NCBI RefSeq assembly: GCF_019139815.1
Contig: NZ_CP077079.1
Location: 806,001-870,000, forward strand
Direction of reading: 5' to 3'
DNA length: 64,000 bases
From: Pseudomonas asgharzadehiana
GTDB taxonomy: Bacteria; Pseudomonadota; Gammaproteobacteria; Pseudomonadales; Pseudomonadaceae
Both the position numbers and the translations under genes were made by a program. The notes under the pieces were generated by a model. It was not told the DNA's origin and searched no databases. It saw only the letters and a list, made by a program, of their open reading frames with translations. Shown here piece by piece: positions 20,057-28,822 of the stretch; the stretch's first letter is position 1, and each line of letters begins with the position of its first letter.

Positions 20057-20072
20057 TGGCATAAGTCTTGCG
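20057..20072 (+). promoter_or_regulatory. Sigma-54 promoter of the transglutaminase operon
   Basis: TGGCATA-AGTC-TTGCG, with GG (20058-20059) and GC (20070-20071) 10 bp apart. It lies ~38 bp before the GTG start at 20110. A candidate NtrC-like dyad GGCGCCG-TTT-TGGTGCT is at 19997-20013; its right half is perfect against the enteric glnA site TGCACCA-ACA-TGGTGCT. Confidence 0.6.
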
Positions 20073-20109
20073 CACGTTGTGTCCATGCCCTGGCTCGCAG
20101 GAGGCCGCC

Positions 20110-23100
20110 GTGTCGATTCATGTCGCGTTGCACCACGTTACGCATTACCGCTACGACCGCGCTGTTGAACTCGGCCCACAAATCGTGCGTTTACGCCCAG
20201 CGGCTCATAGCCGTACGCGGATTTTGTCCTACGCACTCAAAGTGCTGCCCGAGCAGCACTTCATCAACTGGCAGCAAGACCCCCAGGGCAATTACCTGGC
20301 GCGCCTGGTTTTTCCGGAAAAGACCGATCAACTGCGTATCGAAGTCGACCTGGTCGCCGAGATGGCGGTGTTCAACCCGTTCGACTTTTTCCTTGAGCCT
20401 TACGCCGAGAAAATCCCCTTCAGCTACGCCGCCGATGAGCAACGTGAGTTGGCGCCGTACCTGGAAACCCTGCCGCTGACCCCGAAATTCGCCGCCTACC
20501 TGGCCGGTATCGACCGTACGCCGTTGCCCGCCGTGGACTTTCTGGTGGGCCTCAACCAGCGCCTGGCCGCCGATATCGGTTACCTGATCCGCATGGAACC
20601 GGGCGTGCAAACCCCGGAATTCACCCTGGAAAACGCCTCCGGCTCGTGCCGCGACTCGGCGTGGTTGCTGGTGCAACTGCTGCGCAACCTGGGCTTGGCG
20701 GCGCGGTTTGTGTCGGGCTACCTGATTCAACTGACCGCCGACGTCAAAGCCCTTGATGGCCCGTCCGGCACCGAAGTGGACTTCACCGACCTGCATGCCT
20801 GGTGCGAAGTGTATTTGCCCGGTGCCGGCTGGATCGGCCTGGACGCCACGTCCGGCTTGTTTGCCGGTGAAGGGCATATCCCGTTGGCCTGTAGCCCTGA
20901 CCCATCGTCCGCCGCACCGATCAGTGGGCTGGTGGAACCGTGCGAGTGCGAATTTACCCACGAAATGTCGGTAGAGCGGATCTGGGAAGCCCCACGGGTG
21001 ACCAAGCCCTACACCGAAGAGCAATGGCTGGCGATCCAGGCCCTGGGCCGGCAAATCGACGGCGACCTGCTCAAGGACGATGTACGCCTGACCATGGGCG
21101 GCGAACCGACCTTCGTGTCCATCGACGATCCCGATGGCGCCGAGTGGAACACCGCGGCCCTCGGCCCGGACAAACGTCGCCTGTCGGCCGAGCTGTTCCA
21201 GCGCATGCGCCAGCACTATGCGCCCAAGGGCCTGGTGCATTTCGGCCAGGGCAAGTGGTACCCCGGCGAGCAACTGCCGCGCTGGTCGCTCAACTGCTAC
21301 TGGCGCCGCGACGGCGTGCCGATCTGGCACAACAGCGCGTTGATTGCCGATGAACAACAAGACTACGGCGCCGATGGGGTGATGGCCGGGCGCTTCCTGG
21401 CCAGCGTCGCCGAGCGCCTCAAACTGCCGGCGCGCTTTGTGTTCCCGGCTTTCGAAGACAATTTCTACTACCTGTGGCGTGAAGGCGCGCTGCCGCACAA
21501 CGTCACCGCCCAAGAACCGCGCCTGAGCGATGACCTGGAGCGCGCGCGCCTGCGCAAAGTGTTCAGCCAGGGGCTGGATAAAGTCATCGGTCAAGTGTTG
21601 CCGTTGGCGCGCACGGCGGCCAATGACCGTTGGCAAAGCGGCCGCTGGTACCTGCGCGACAATCACTGCCGCCTGGTGCCGGGGGATTCGCCGCTGGGCT
21701 ATCGCCTGCCGCTGGCGTCGCAGCCATGGGTGACGGCGGCGGAATATCCGTTTGTGCATCCCACTGACCCGAACCAGGAGCAGCCGCCGCTGCCCACCAC
21801 CGCGCAACTGCAAAGCCACGGTGAGCCTGCGCCCAGTGAAGACCGCGTGCCAGAGGTGGACGAGTCCGCCGATTGGCTGACCCGCACCGCGCTGTGCGCT
21901 GAAGCACGGGAAGGGCGCCTGTACCTGTTTATGCCGCCCTTGGAGCGGGTCGAAGATTACCTGGAGCTGGTGGCTGCCATCGAGGCCACCGCTGAGGAGT
22001 TGCACTGCCCGGTGCTGCTGGAAGGCTATGAACCGCCGTTCGATATGCGCCTGAGCAACTTCCGGATCACGCCGGACCCCGGTGTGATCGAGGTCAACGT
22101 GCAGCCGTCCGCCACCTGGGACGAGTTGGTCGAGCGCACCGAGTTCCTCTATGAAGAGGCTCGGCAAACCCGCCTGACCACAGAGAAGTTCATGATCGAC
22201 GGGCGCCACACCGGCACCGGTGGCGGTAACCACTTTGTACTCGGCGGCGCCACGCCCAAGGACTCGCCGTTCCTGCGTCGCCCCGACTTGCTGCGCAGTT
22301 TGATCAGCTACTGGCATAACCATCCGTCGCTGTCTTACCTGTTTTCCGGCTTGTTTATCGGCCCGACCTCCCAGGCGCCACGGGTGGATGAAGCGCGTAA
22401 CGATGCGTTGTATGAGCTGGAAATCGCCTTTGCACAGATGCCCGCCCCCGGTGAAGACTGCCCCCCTTGGTTGGTGGACCGCCTGTTGCGCAACCTGCTC
22501 ATCGACGTGACGGGCAACACCCACCGCGCCGAATTCTGCATCGACAAGCTCTACTCGCCCGACGGCGCCACAGGCCGCTTGGGCCTGCTGGAACTGCGTG
22601 CCTTTGAAATGCCGCCCCATGCGCGCATGAGCCTGACCCAGCAGCTGCTGCTGCGGGCGCTGGTCGCGCGCTTCTGGCGTGAACCCTATGCACCGCCGAC
22701 ATTGGCACGCTGGGGCACCGAGCTGCATGACCGTTTCCTGCTGCCGCACTTTATCGAGCAGGATTTCGCCGACGTCATTGTCGAACTCAACGCCGCCGGC
22801 TACCCGCTGCGCGCCGAGTGGTTTGCCGCGCACCTGGAGTTCCGTTTTCCCAAGATCGGCGACTACGCCGTCAGCGGCATCGAACTGGAACTGCGCCAGG
22901 CCCTTGAACCTTGGCATGTCCTGGGCGAGGAGGGCGCAGTGGGCGGCACGGTGCGGTATGTGGACTCGTCGCTGGAGCGCCTGCAAGTCAAGCTCAGCGG
23001 CCTGGCGCCGCAACGTTATCTGCTGACCTGCAACGGCATCCCGGTGCCGCTGCAACCCACCGGCCGTGTAGGTGAGTTTGTCGCCGGTGTGCGCTATCGC

Positions 23101-23400
23101 GCCTGGCAACCGGCCAACTGCCTGCAACCGACCATCCCGGTGCACGCGCCGTTGGTGTTCGACCTGCTGGACACCTGGATGCAACGCTCCTTGGGCGGCT
23201 GCCAGTACCACGTCGCGCACCCGGGCGGGCGCAATTACGACAGCTTGCCGGTGAATGCCAACGGAGCCGAGAGCCGGCGGCAGGAGCGGTTCTTCCGGTT
23301 GGGGCATACGCCTGGAAAGCTGCCGGTGCCAAACCTGGAGATTAATGACGAGCTGCCGATGACTCTGGATCTACGACGTTTTCCCAATAAAAAAGACTGA
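20110..23400 (+). CDS. Transglutaminase-like protein with DUF2126 domain
   Basis: 1096-residue cytosolic-type protein. Residues ~1-280 are a bacterial transglutaminase-like N-terminal domain and cysteine-protease-fold core, with catalytic Cys in GSCRDSAWLLVQLLRN (~177-192) and His/Asp in DLHAWCEVYLPG and GLDATSG. From ~325 to the end is DUF2126 (LTMGGEPTFVSIDDPDGAEW), a region linked to COOH-NH2-ligase-type chemistry in this neighbourhood. I chose GTG 20110 because AGGAGG lies ~7 bp before it and MSIHVALHHVTHYRYDRAVE is the family N-terminus. First gene of a three-gene operon with a circularly permuted ATP-grasp/alpha-E protein and a second transglutaminase. The set is thought to make or trim an amide- or isopeptide-linked tag. 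Confidence 0.88.
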   Translation: MSIHVALHHVTHYRYDRAVELGPQIVRLRPAAHSRTRILSYALKVLPEQHFINWQQDPQGNYLARLVFPEKTDQLRIEVDLVAEMAVFNPFDFFLEPYAEKIPFSYAADEQRELAPYLETLPLTPKFAAYLAGIDRTPLPAVDFLVGLNQRLAADIGYLIRMEPGVQTPEFTLENASGSCRDSAWLLVQLLRNLGLAARFVSGYLIQLTADVKALDGPSGTEVDFTDLHAWCEVYLPGAGWIGLDATSGLFAGEGHIPLACSPDPSSAAPISGLVEPCECEFTHEMSVERIWEAPRVTKPYTEEQWLAIQALGRQIDGDLLKDDVRLTMGGEPTFVSIDDPDGAEWNTAALGPDKRRLSAELFQRMRQHYAPKGLVHFGQGKWYPGEQLPRWSLNCYWRRDGVPIWHNSALIADEQQDYGADGVMAGRFLASVAERLKLPARFVFPAFEDNFYYLWREGALPHNVTAQEPRLSDDLERARLRKVFSQGLDKVIGQVLPLARTAANDRWQSGRWYLRDNHCRLVPGDSPLGYRLPLASQPWVTAAEYPFVHPTDPNQEQPPLPTTAQLQSHGEPAPSEDRVPEVDESADWLTRTALCAEAREGRLYLFMPPLERVEDYLELVAAIEATAEELHCPVLLEGYEPPFDMRLSNFRITPDPGVIEVNVQPSATWDELVERTEFLYEEARQTRLTTEKFMIDGRHTGTGGGNHFVLGGATPKDSPFLRRPDLLRSLISYWHNHPSLSYLFSGLFIGPTSQAPRVDEARNDALYELEIAFAQMPAPGEDCPPWLVDRLLRNLLIDVTGNTHRAEFCIDKLYSPDGATGRLGLLELRAFEMPPHARMSLTQQLLLRALVARFWREPYAPPTLARWGTELHDRFLLPHFIEQDFADVIVELNAAGYPLRAEWFAAHLEFRFPKIGDYAVSGIELELRQALEPWHVLGEEGAVGGTVRYVDSSLERLQVKLSGLAPQRYLLTCNGIPVPLQPTGRVGEFVAGVRYRAWQPANCLQPTIPVHAPLVFDLLDTWMQRSLGGCQYHVAHPGGRNYDSLPVNANGAESRRQERFFRLGHTPGKLPVPNLEINDELPMTLDLRRFPNKKD

Positions 23401-23470
23401 ATGCGACCACAGCGGATTTGCAGTGTTTGTTAGGTTAATCTGAGCCCCTTTGCCTCTGCCCGAGCGTTCC

Positions 23471-25957
23471 ATGTCCGACTTGCTCGACCGTTACCCGCTC
23501 ACCGCGGGCACTTATCATGAACTGCTGGATGACAGCGGTGAGGTGCGTGCCCATTGGCGGCGCCTGCTCGACCACCTGCAACGCAGCACCCCGGCGCAAC
23601 TGGCCCAGCGCCAGGCGCTGCTGACGCGGCAGATCCAGGAAAACGGCGTGACCTACAACGTCTACGCCGACCCCAAGGGCGCCGACCGCCCGTGGGAGCT
23701 GGACTTGTTGCCCCACGTGCTGGCCGCCGATGAATGGCAGCAGTTGTCTGCCGGTATCGCCCAGCGTGCGCGCCTGCTCAATGCTGTGCTTGCCGATCTC
23801 TACGGCCCGCAGCGCCTGATCAAGGAAGGCTTGCTGCCGGCGGAGCTGGTGTTCGGGCATAACAATTTCCTGTGGCCGTGCCAGGGCATCCTGCCCCCCG
23901 ACGGCACCTTTCTGCATCTGTACGCCGTGGACCTGGCGCGCACCCCGGATGGTCGTTGGTGGGTCACCGCCGACCGGACCCAGGCCCCGTCCGGCGCCGG
24001 TTATGCGCTGGAAAACCGCACCATCGTGTCCCGCGCCTTCCCGGACCTGTACCGTGATTTGCAGGTGCAACACCTCACCGGTTTCTTCCGTACGCTTCAG
24101 GAAACCCTGGCCCGCCAGGCCCCCGGCGACGACCAGCCGCCGCTGATCGTGCTGCTCACCCCTGGCCGCTTCAACGAAAGCTACTTCGAACACCTTTACC
24201 TCGCCCGCCAGCTCGGCTACCCCTTGGTGGAAGGCGGCGACCTGACCGTGCGCGACAGCACCGTGTACCTCAAGACCCTCAGCGGCCTGCGCCGGGTGCA
24301 CGCGATCATGCGGCGCCTGGATGATGACTTCTGTGACCCGTTGGAGCTGCGCACCGACTCGGCCCTCGGCGTGCCCGGCCTGCTTGATGCGGTACGCCAG
24401 GGCAATGTGCTGGTGGCCAATGCGTTGGGCAGTGGCGTGCTGGAGTCGCCGGGGCTGCTGGGGTTTCTGCCGAAAATCAACGAATTCCTGTTCGGTGAAG
24501 CGCTGATTCTGCCGTCCATCGCCACGTGGTGGTGCGGTGAGGCGCCGGTGCTCGCCGAAGCCTTGGCGAAGCTGCCGGAGTTGCTGATCAAACCGGCATT
24601 TCCATCGCAGAGTTTCGCCCCGGTCTTTGGCCGCGATTTGAACGATGAACAACGCCAGGCCCTGGCCCAGCGCATGCGTGCACGACCCTATGCCTATGTC
24701 GCCCAAGAGTTGGCGCAACTGTCCCAGGCGCCGGTATGGCACACCGTGGATGACCACCTGCAACACCGCGCCATCGGCATGCGTGTGTACGCCGTGGCCA
24801 GCGCCGATGGCTACCGCGTGCTGCCCGGTGGCCTGACCCGCGTGGCGGCCGAGGCCGATGCCGAAGTGGTGTCGATGCAGCGCGGTGGCGCCAGCAAAGA
24901 CACCTGGGTGCTCGGCGAACGCGCGCCGGGCGGCGAGCAGTGGCGTGCGCAGCGCATGATTGGCGCGCATGACCTGGTGCGCCGCGATCCTTATCTGCCG
25001 TCCCGCGTGGTGGAGAACCTGTTCTGGTTCGGCCGCTATTGCGAGCGTTGCGATGACAGTGCGCGTTGGCTGCGTATCGTGCTGGCGCGCTACGTCGATG
25101 GTGACGATCCATTGGCGTTGCAGGCCGCCGTGGAGCTGGGTGAAAACCTGCGTCTGTTGCCGGAGGAAGACGCGCTGCCCGAACGCCTGATGGCCGCGTT
25201 ACTCGGTGATGACTGGCCGCAAAGCCTGCGCGCCAACCTGCAGCGCTTGCAGTGGGCGGCGTCCCAGGTGCGCGGCAAGTTGTCCCGTGAGAACTGGCAG
25301 GCTCTGGTCGAGCTGCAACGCGAAGCCCTGGAACTGGAAAACGAAAGCCCGGACTTTGGCGAGTTGCTCGATTTTCTCAACCGCCTGGTCATGTCCCTCG
25401 CCGCGCTGTCCGGCTTTGCCCTGGACGACATGACGCGCGACGAAGGCTGGCGCTTCCTGATGATGGGCCGGCGTATCGAGCGCCTGCAATTTCTGAGCAG
25501 CAGCCTTGCGGCGTTTCTGCGCGGCGTGGCGGTATTCGATCAGGCGGGGCTGGAGTGGTTGCTGGAACTGGGCAATAGCAGCATCACCTATCGCTCGCGC
25601 TACCTGGCGGTGCCGCAGTTGATCCCGGTGCTCGACCTGTTGCTGCTTGACGAGCAGAACCCCCATGCGGTGCTGTTCCAGCTCAAGCTGGTGAGCCGCA
25701 CCCTGCGTCGGCTCAACGACGATTTTGGCGTACCTCGCGAGACCGGCCTGGCCCCCTTGGTGGAGCGCCTGGCGCGTTTCGACCTGGGCTGCCTGGAGAA
25801 CGGGCTGTTTGGCGAAACCAGCGTGCGTGCCGCGCTGGATGGCTTGGCCGACCTGCTGCAAGCGGTGGCCGATGAAAGCGGGCAAGTGTCGGACCGCCTG
25901 GCCTTGCGCCATTTTGCCCATGTGGATGATGTCAGCCAGCAAACGGTGTCGGTGTAA
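23471..25957 (+). CDS. Circularly permuted ATP-grasp ligase fused to alpha-E domain
   Basis: 828 residues. Residues ~1-480 form the circularly permuted ATP-grasp (DUF404/DUF407) with NGVTYNVYAD, GHNNFLWPCQG, LLTPGRFNESYFEH and YPLVEGGDLTVRD. Residues ~505-828 are the alpha-helical alpha-E domain (DUF403), starting LPSRVVENLFWFGRYCERCD. In many bacteria these are two genes, so here they are fused. The protein probably activates a carboxylate with ATP and joins it to an amine. ATG 23471 lies 70 bp after the first gene. The stop shares its last base with the next ATG (TAATG at 25955-25959). Confidence 0.88.
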   Translation: MSDLLDRYPLTAGTYHELLDDSGEVRAHWRRLLDHLQRSTPAQLAQRQALLTRQIQENGVTYNVYADPKGADRPWELDLLPHVLAADEWQQLSAGIAQRARLLNAVLADLYGPQRLIKEGLLPAELVFGHNNFLWPCQGILPPDGTFLHLYAVDLARTPDGRWWVTADRTQAPSGAGYALENRTIVSRAFPDLYRDLQVQHLTGFFRTLQETLARQAPGDDQPPLIVLLTPGRFNESYFEHLYLARQLGYPLVEGGDLTVRDSTVYLKTLSGLRRVHAIMRRLDDDFCDPLELRTDSALGVPGLLDAVRQGNVLVANALGSGVLESPGLLGFLPKINEFLFGEALILPSIATWWCGEAPVLAEALAKLPELLIKPAFPSQSFAPVFGRDLNDEQRQALAQRMRARPYAYVAQELAQLSQAPVWHTVDDHLQHRAIGMRVYAVASADGYRVLPGGLTRVAAEADAEVVSMQRGGASKDTWVLGERAPGGEQWRAQRMIGAHDLVRRDPYLPSRVVENLFWFGRYCERCDDSARWLRIVLARYVDGDDPLALQAAVELGENLRLLPEEDALPERLMAALLGDDWPQSLRANLQRLQWAASQVRGKLSRENWQALVELQREALELENESPDFGELLDFLNRLVMSLAALSGFALDDMTRDEGWRFLMMGRRIERLQFLSSSLAAFLRGVAVFDQAGLEWLLELGNSSITYRSRYLAVPQLIPVLDLLLLDEQNPHAVLFQLKLVSRTLRRLNDDFGVPRETGLAPLVERLARFDLGCLENGLFGETSVRAALDGLADLLQAVADESGQVSDRLALRHFAHVDDVSQQTVSV

Positions 25958-26847
25958 TGAGCGCGCGCTACCAGATTTTCCACGATACCCATTACCACTA
26001 CGACAGCCCGGTGTCCCTGGCGCAGCAACTGGCGCACCTGTGGCCACGGCCGTGTGCCTGGCAGCGCTGCACCGCGCAGCAACTGGAAATCAGCCCGCAG
26101 CCGTCGTCGCGGCGCGATGAGCTGGATGTGTTCGGCAACCCGATCACGCGCCTGGCCTTCGAGCGTCCCCACGATGAACTGTTGGTCAATGCCGGGCTGA
26201 CCGTCGAAGTGCTGGCACGGCCGGTGCTGGATTTTCAGCAGTCGCCGCCCTGGGATCAGACGCGTGACAGCCTGACCTACAGCAGCCACACAATGACCCC
26301 TGAGCGGATCGAAGCGTGCCGCTATCGCTTCGAATCACCCTACGTGCACCTGAAAAAAACCTTCGTCGAGTTCTCCGAAAGCTGTTTCCCGCCCGGCGAG
26401 CCCTTGCTGCTCGGCGTGCAGGCGCTGATGGAAAAAATCTTCAGTGAATTCACCTTCGATGCCGAAGCCACCCAGGTCGCCACGCCCTTGGTGGAAGTGC
26501 TGGAACGCCGCCGCGGCGTATGCCAGGACTTCGCCCACCTGATGCTCGCCTGCCTGCGTTCGCGGGGCCTGGCGGCGCGTTATATCAGCGGCTACCTGCT
26601 CACCCAGCCACCGCCCGGCCAGCCACGGCTGATCGGCGCCGATGCCTCCCATGCGTGGGTCTCGGTGTTTTGCCCGGTGGCGGGTTGGGTGGATTTTGAT
26701 CCGACGAATAACGTACAGCCGGCACTGGAGCACATCACCCTGGCCTGGGGCCGGGATTTTTCCGATGTGTCGCCGTTGCGGGGGGTGATTCTGGGGGGAG
26801 GGAGCCATGACCCGGAGGTACGGGTGACGGTGATGCCGCTGGAGTGA
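25957..26847 (+). CDS. Transglutaminase-family protein
   Basis: 296 residues. It has a transglutaminase-like N-terminal domain (ARYQIFHDTHYHYDSPVSLA) and a cysteine-protease-like core with RRGVCQDFAHLMLACLRSRG (catalytic Cys ~188), ASHAWVSVFCPVAGW (His) and DFDPTNN (Asp). No signal peptide or membrane segment is seen. It overlaps the ATP-grasp/alpha-E gene by one base and ends the operon. In the predicted peptide-ligation systems described by Iyer and Aravind, such proteases remove or process the ligated product; the actual substrate is unknown. Confidence 0.88.
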   Translation: MSARYQIFHDTHYHYDSPVSLAQQLAHLWPRPCAWQRCTAQQLEISPQPSSRRDELDVFGNPITRLAFERPHDELLVNAGLTVEVLARPVLDFQQSPPWDQTRDSLTYSSHTMTPERIEACRYRFESPYVHLKKTFVEFSESCFPPGEPLLLGVQALMEKIFSEFTFDAEATQVATPLVEVLERRRGVCQDFAHLMLACLRSRGLAARYISGYLLTQPPPGQPRLIGADASHAWVSVFCPVAGWVDFDPTNNVQPALEHITLAWGRDFSDVSPLRGVILGGGSHDPEVRVTVMPLE

Positions 26848-26893
26848 CGGTGGATTGTGGTGAGCAGGGCGCGCCGGCTCACCACAAAGAAAA

Positions 26894-27076
26894 TTATTCA
26901 GCCGGATCTTTTGGTGTTTCCGTCTCGTCGTTCGTTTCTTCAGCATCGACGTCCGGGTTCAGTGCGCCGGTTTCTTCATCGGCAGCGGCTTTCTTGCGTT
27001 GCAGTTTTTCCTCTTTCTTCTGTTCCTTGGCCAAGTCTCTCTGACGTTTGGCGAAGGAGTAATTAGGTTTGGCCAT
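26894..27076 (-). CDS. Small charged conserved-type protein (60 aa)
   Basis: 60 residues: a basic N-terminal half (MAKPNYSFAKRQRDLAKEQK, then KKEEKLQRKKAAA) likely to be a single helix, and an acidic, Thr/Glu-rich disordered C-terminal half. A clear ribosome-binding site (AAGAGGA) precedes ATG 27076 on the minus strand. I have the impression that similar small proteins are widespread in Pseudomonas, but I know no function. It converges on the transglutaminase operon. Confidence 0.7.
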   Translation of the reverse strand: MAKPNYSFAKRQRDLAKEQKKEEKLQRKKAAADEETGALNPDVDAEETNDETETPKDPAE

Positions 27077-27163
27077 GGGCGATCCTCTTGGGTCGAAGGT
27101 GAGGGTGGCGGCGCGCAGCTGCCTTGGGTCGCTATGGTAGCAGCTTAGCGACGCGCTTGGTCT

Positions 27164-27220
27164 TCACTTACCGCAGGCATACGCGGCCAACAGGCCGTTG
27201 AAGAATTGATTGAAGTGCAT
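27164..27220 (-). CDS. Putative 18-residue peptide
   Basis: Minus-strand ATG at 27220 encodes MHFNQFFNGLLAAYACGK and a TGA stop. A GGAG ribosome-binding site lies 8 bp upstream (27229-27232). The amphipathic sequence with one Cys near the end could be a leader peptide for the 60-residue protein gene 87 bp downstream, or a free-standing small peptide. Chance ORFs of this size are common; the ribosome-binding site is the only positive sign. Confidence 0.35.
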   Translation of the reverse strand: MHFNQFFNGLLAAYACGK

Positions 27221-27324
27221 GGCTCGGGCTCCAGTGAGTGTTGGGCCGATCATAGGCGGGTGCTGCGACTTAGGCTGGTAGATTGTGTTGATAAGTCTGA
27301 TAGCCTAAAGTTGTATACAATTTG

Positions 27325-27338
27325 TTGATTCAGATCAT
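27325..27338 (+). promoter_or_regulatory. ANR/FNR-type box upstream of azurin
   Basis: TTGAT-TCAG-ATCAT matches the consensus TTGAT-N4-ATCAA at 9 of 10 defined positions. It is 70 bp before the azu ATG, a position suited to activation. P. aeruginosa azu is known to be ANR-controlled. Confidence 0.75.
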
Positions 27339-27408
27339 AAGCATTCAAGCCCGTTTGAGGCACCCTTATCGCAATCCGCGTTGTTTAAACCCTGCCTTGG
27401 AGATTCAC

Positions 27409-27855
27409 ATGTTTGCCAAACTCGTTGCTGTTTCCCTGCTGACTCTGGCGAGCGGCCAGTTGCTTGCTGCAGAGTGCAAGGTCACCGTCGACTCCACTGA
27501 CCAGATGTCCTTCAACACCAAAGCCATTGAAATCGACAAAAGCTGCAAGACGTTCACCGTTGAGCTGACTCACTCCGGCAGCTTGCCGAAAAATGTCATG
27601 GGGCATAACTGGGTACTGAGTTCTGCCGCCGATATGCCTGGTATCGCCAGCGACGGCATGGCCGCCGGTATCGACAAGAACTACCTGAAAGAAGGTGACG
27701 CCCGCATCATCGCCCACACCAAGATCATCGGTGCCGGCGAGAAAGATTCGGTGACGTTCGATGTGTCGAAACTGGCCGCCGGGACGGACTATGCGTTCTT
27801 CTGCTCGTTCCCAGGCCACATCTCGATGATGAAAGGCACTGTGGTCGTCAAATAA
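27409..27855 (+). CDS. azu: Azurin
   Basis: 148-residue periplasmic blue copper protein. The signal peptide is residues 1-20 ([20 protein letters not shown]); the mature protein begins [15 protein letters not shown]. Type-1 copper ligands are the His in GHNWVL, Cys and His in FFCSFPGH and the Met in ISMMKG. The disulfide pair, Cys3 and the Cys in IDKSCKTF, is present. It shuttles electrons to nitrite reductase or oxidases under low oxygen. ATG 27409 has GGAG 9 bp upstream. The ANR-like box at 27325 and a canonical REPIN downstream frame the gene. Confidence 0.97.
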   Translation: MFAKLVAVSLLTLASGQLLAAECKVTVDSTDQMSFNTKAIEIDKSCKTFTVELTHSGSLPKNVMGHNWVLSSAADMPGIASDGMAAGIDKNYLKEGDARIIAHTKIIGAGEKDSVTFDVSKLAAGTDYAFFCSFPGHISMMKGTVVVK

Positions 27856-27871
27856 GGCCGCGTCATCGTTC

Positions 27872-27956
27872 GTCGGGAGCAAGCCCCCTCCCACATTCGA
27901 CCGCATTCACATGCTGGAACTCGGTCAAGTGTGGGAGGGGGCTTGCCCCCGATAGC
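27872..27956. repeat. REPIN after azurin
   Basis: Arms GTCGGGAGCAAG...CTCCCAC (27872-27894) and GTGGGAGGGG...CCCCCGATAGC (27931-27956), between the convergent genes azu and nadE. Confidence 0.92.
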
Positions 27957-27991
27957 TATCTGACAGTCACTGCAAAGCTGTCTGACTCACC

Positions 27992-28819
27992 TCACGGCGC
28001 AAACGGCATCACCCGCTTGTGCTCGGTCTTGCGGTATGTCTCGCAGATGATCCGGAATGCCTCTTCCCGCACCGGCTCGCCGTGCAGGAACGCATCGATC
28101 TCGGCGTAGGTCACGCCATGTGACGCTTCGTCCGGCTTGCCCGGCGACAGGTCTTCGAGGTCGGCCGTCGGTACCTTCTCAACCAACGATTCCGGCGCAC
28201 CGAAATGCCGCGCAATGGCACGCACCTGGTTCTTTACCAGCCCGCTCAGCGGCGCCAGATCACAGGCCCCATCACCGAACTTGGTGAAAAACCCCATCAC
28301 CGCTTCCGCCGCATGGTCGGTCCCGATCACCAGGCCACCGGCCGCGCCGGCGATGGTGTATTGCGCCACCATGCGCATGCGCGCCTTGGTGTTGCCTAGC
28401 ACGAAGTCGCGGGACACCGCGGCCTGGCCTTCAAACGCCGCCACCTCATTGGCCAGCGATTTCACCGCCGGGCCGATATTCACGGTGTGGCGCTCGTGGG
28501 GTTCGATAAAGTCCACCGAGGCCTGGGCGTCGATTTCGTCGAACTGGGTTTCGTAGGGCAGGCGCACGGCGATGAACGTATACGCCTCATCACCGGTGCT
28601 GGCGCGCAGTTCCTGCATGGCGCGCTGGGCCAGCAGGCCGGCGGTGAGGGAGTCGACACCGCCGCTGATGCCCAGCACCAGCGCCTTGAGGCCTGAATTG
28701 CGCAGGCAGTCCTGGATAAAGGTCACGCGGCGCGCCACCTCGGCCTCAAGGGCGGCCTGGTCTTTGAACGGCGCTTGCACGTTGAGCTGCTGCGCAATCT
28801 CACGCTGTACGGCTTGCAT
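27992..28819 (-). CDS. nadE: NH3-dependent NAD+ synthetase
   Basis: 275 residues, the ammonia-dependent short form without the glutaminase domain. It adenylates deamido-NAD and amidates it to NAD+. The PP-loop ATP-pyrophosphatase motif [16 protein letters not shown] is at ~48-63, and [19 protein letters not shown] and [17 protein letters not shown] are the NAD/ATP-binding blocks. It lies 3 bp downstream of pncB and so forms an NAD-salvage operon with it. Confidence 0.95.
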   Translation of the reverse strand: MQAVQREIAQQLNVQAPFKDQAALEAEVARRVTFIQDCLRNSGLKALVLGISGGVDSLTAGLLAQRAMQELRASTGDEAYTFIAVRLPYETQFDEIDAQASVDFIEPHERHTVNIGPAVKSLANEVAAFEGQAAVSRDFVLGNTKARMRMVAQYTIAGAAGGLVIGTDHAAEAVMGFFTKFGDGACDLAPLSGLVKNQVRAIARHFGAPESLVEKVPTADLEDLSPGKPDEASHGVTYAEIDAFLHGEPVREEAFRIICETYRKTEHKRVMPFAP

Positions 28820-28822
28820 GAT

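Larger units (their letters stand above)
27077..27408. other. Intergenic region with tiny ORF, palindrome and ANR-like box
   Basis: 332 bp between the small charged protein gene and azurin. It holds an 18-codon ORF on the minus strand (27164-27220), a perfect palindrome TTGTATACAA (27311-27320) and an ANR/FNR-type box (27325-27338). Nothing else is recognised. Confidence 0.7.

Noticed and set aside
20191..23307. 1038-codon minus-strand frame opposite the DUF2126 protein
   Set aside because: GC-driven shadow; the plus strand has clear transglutaminase and DUF2126 motifs.
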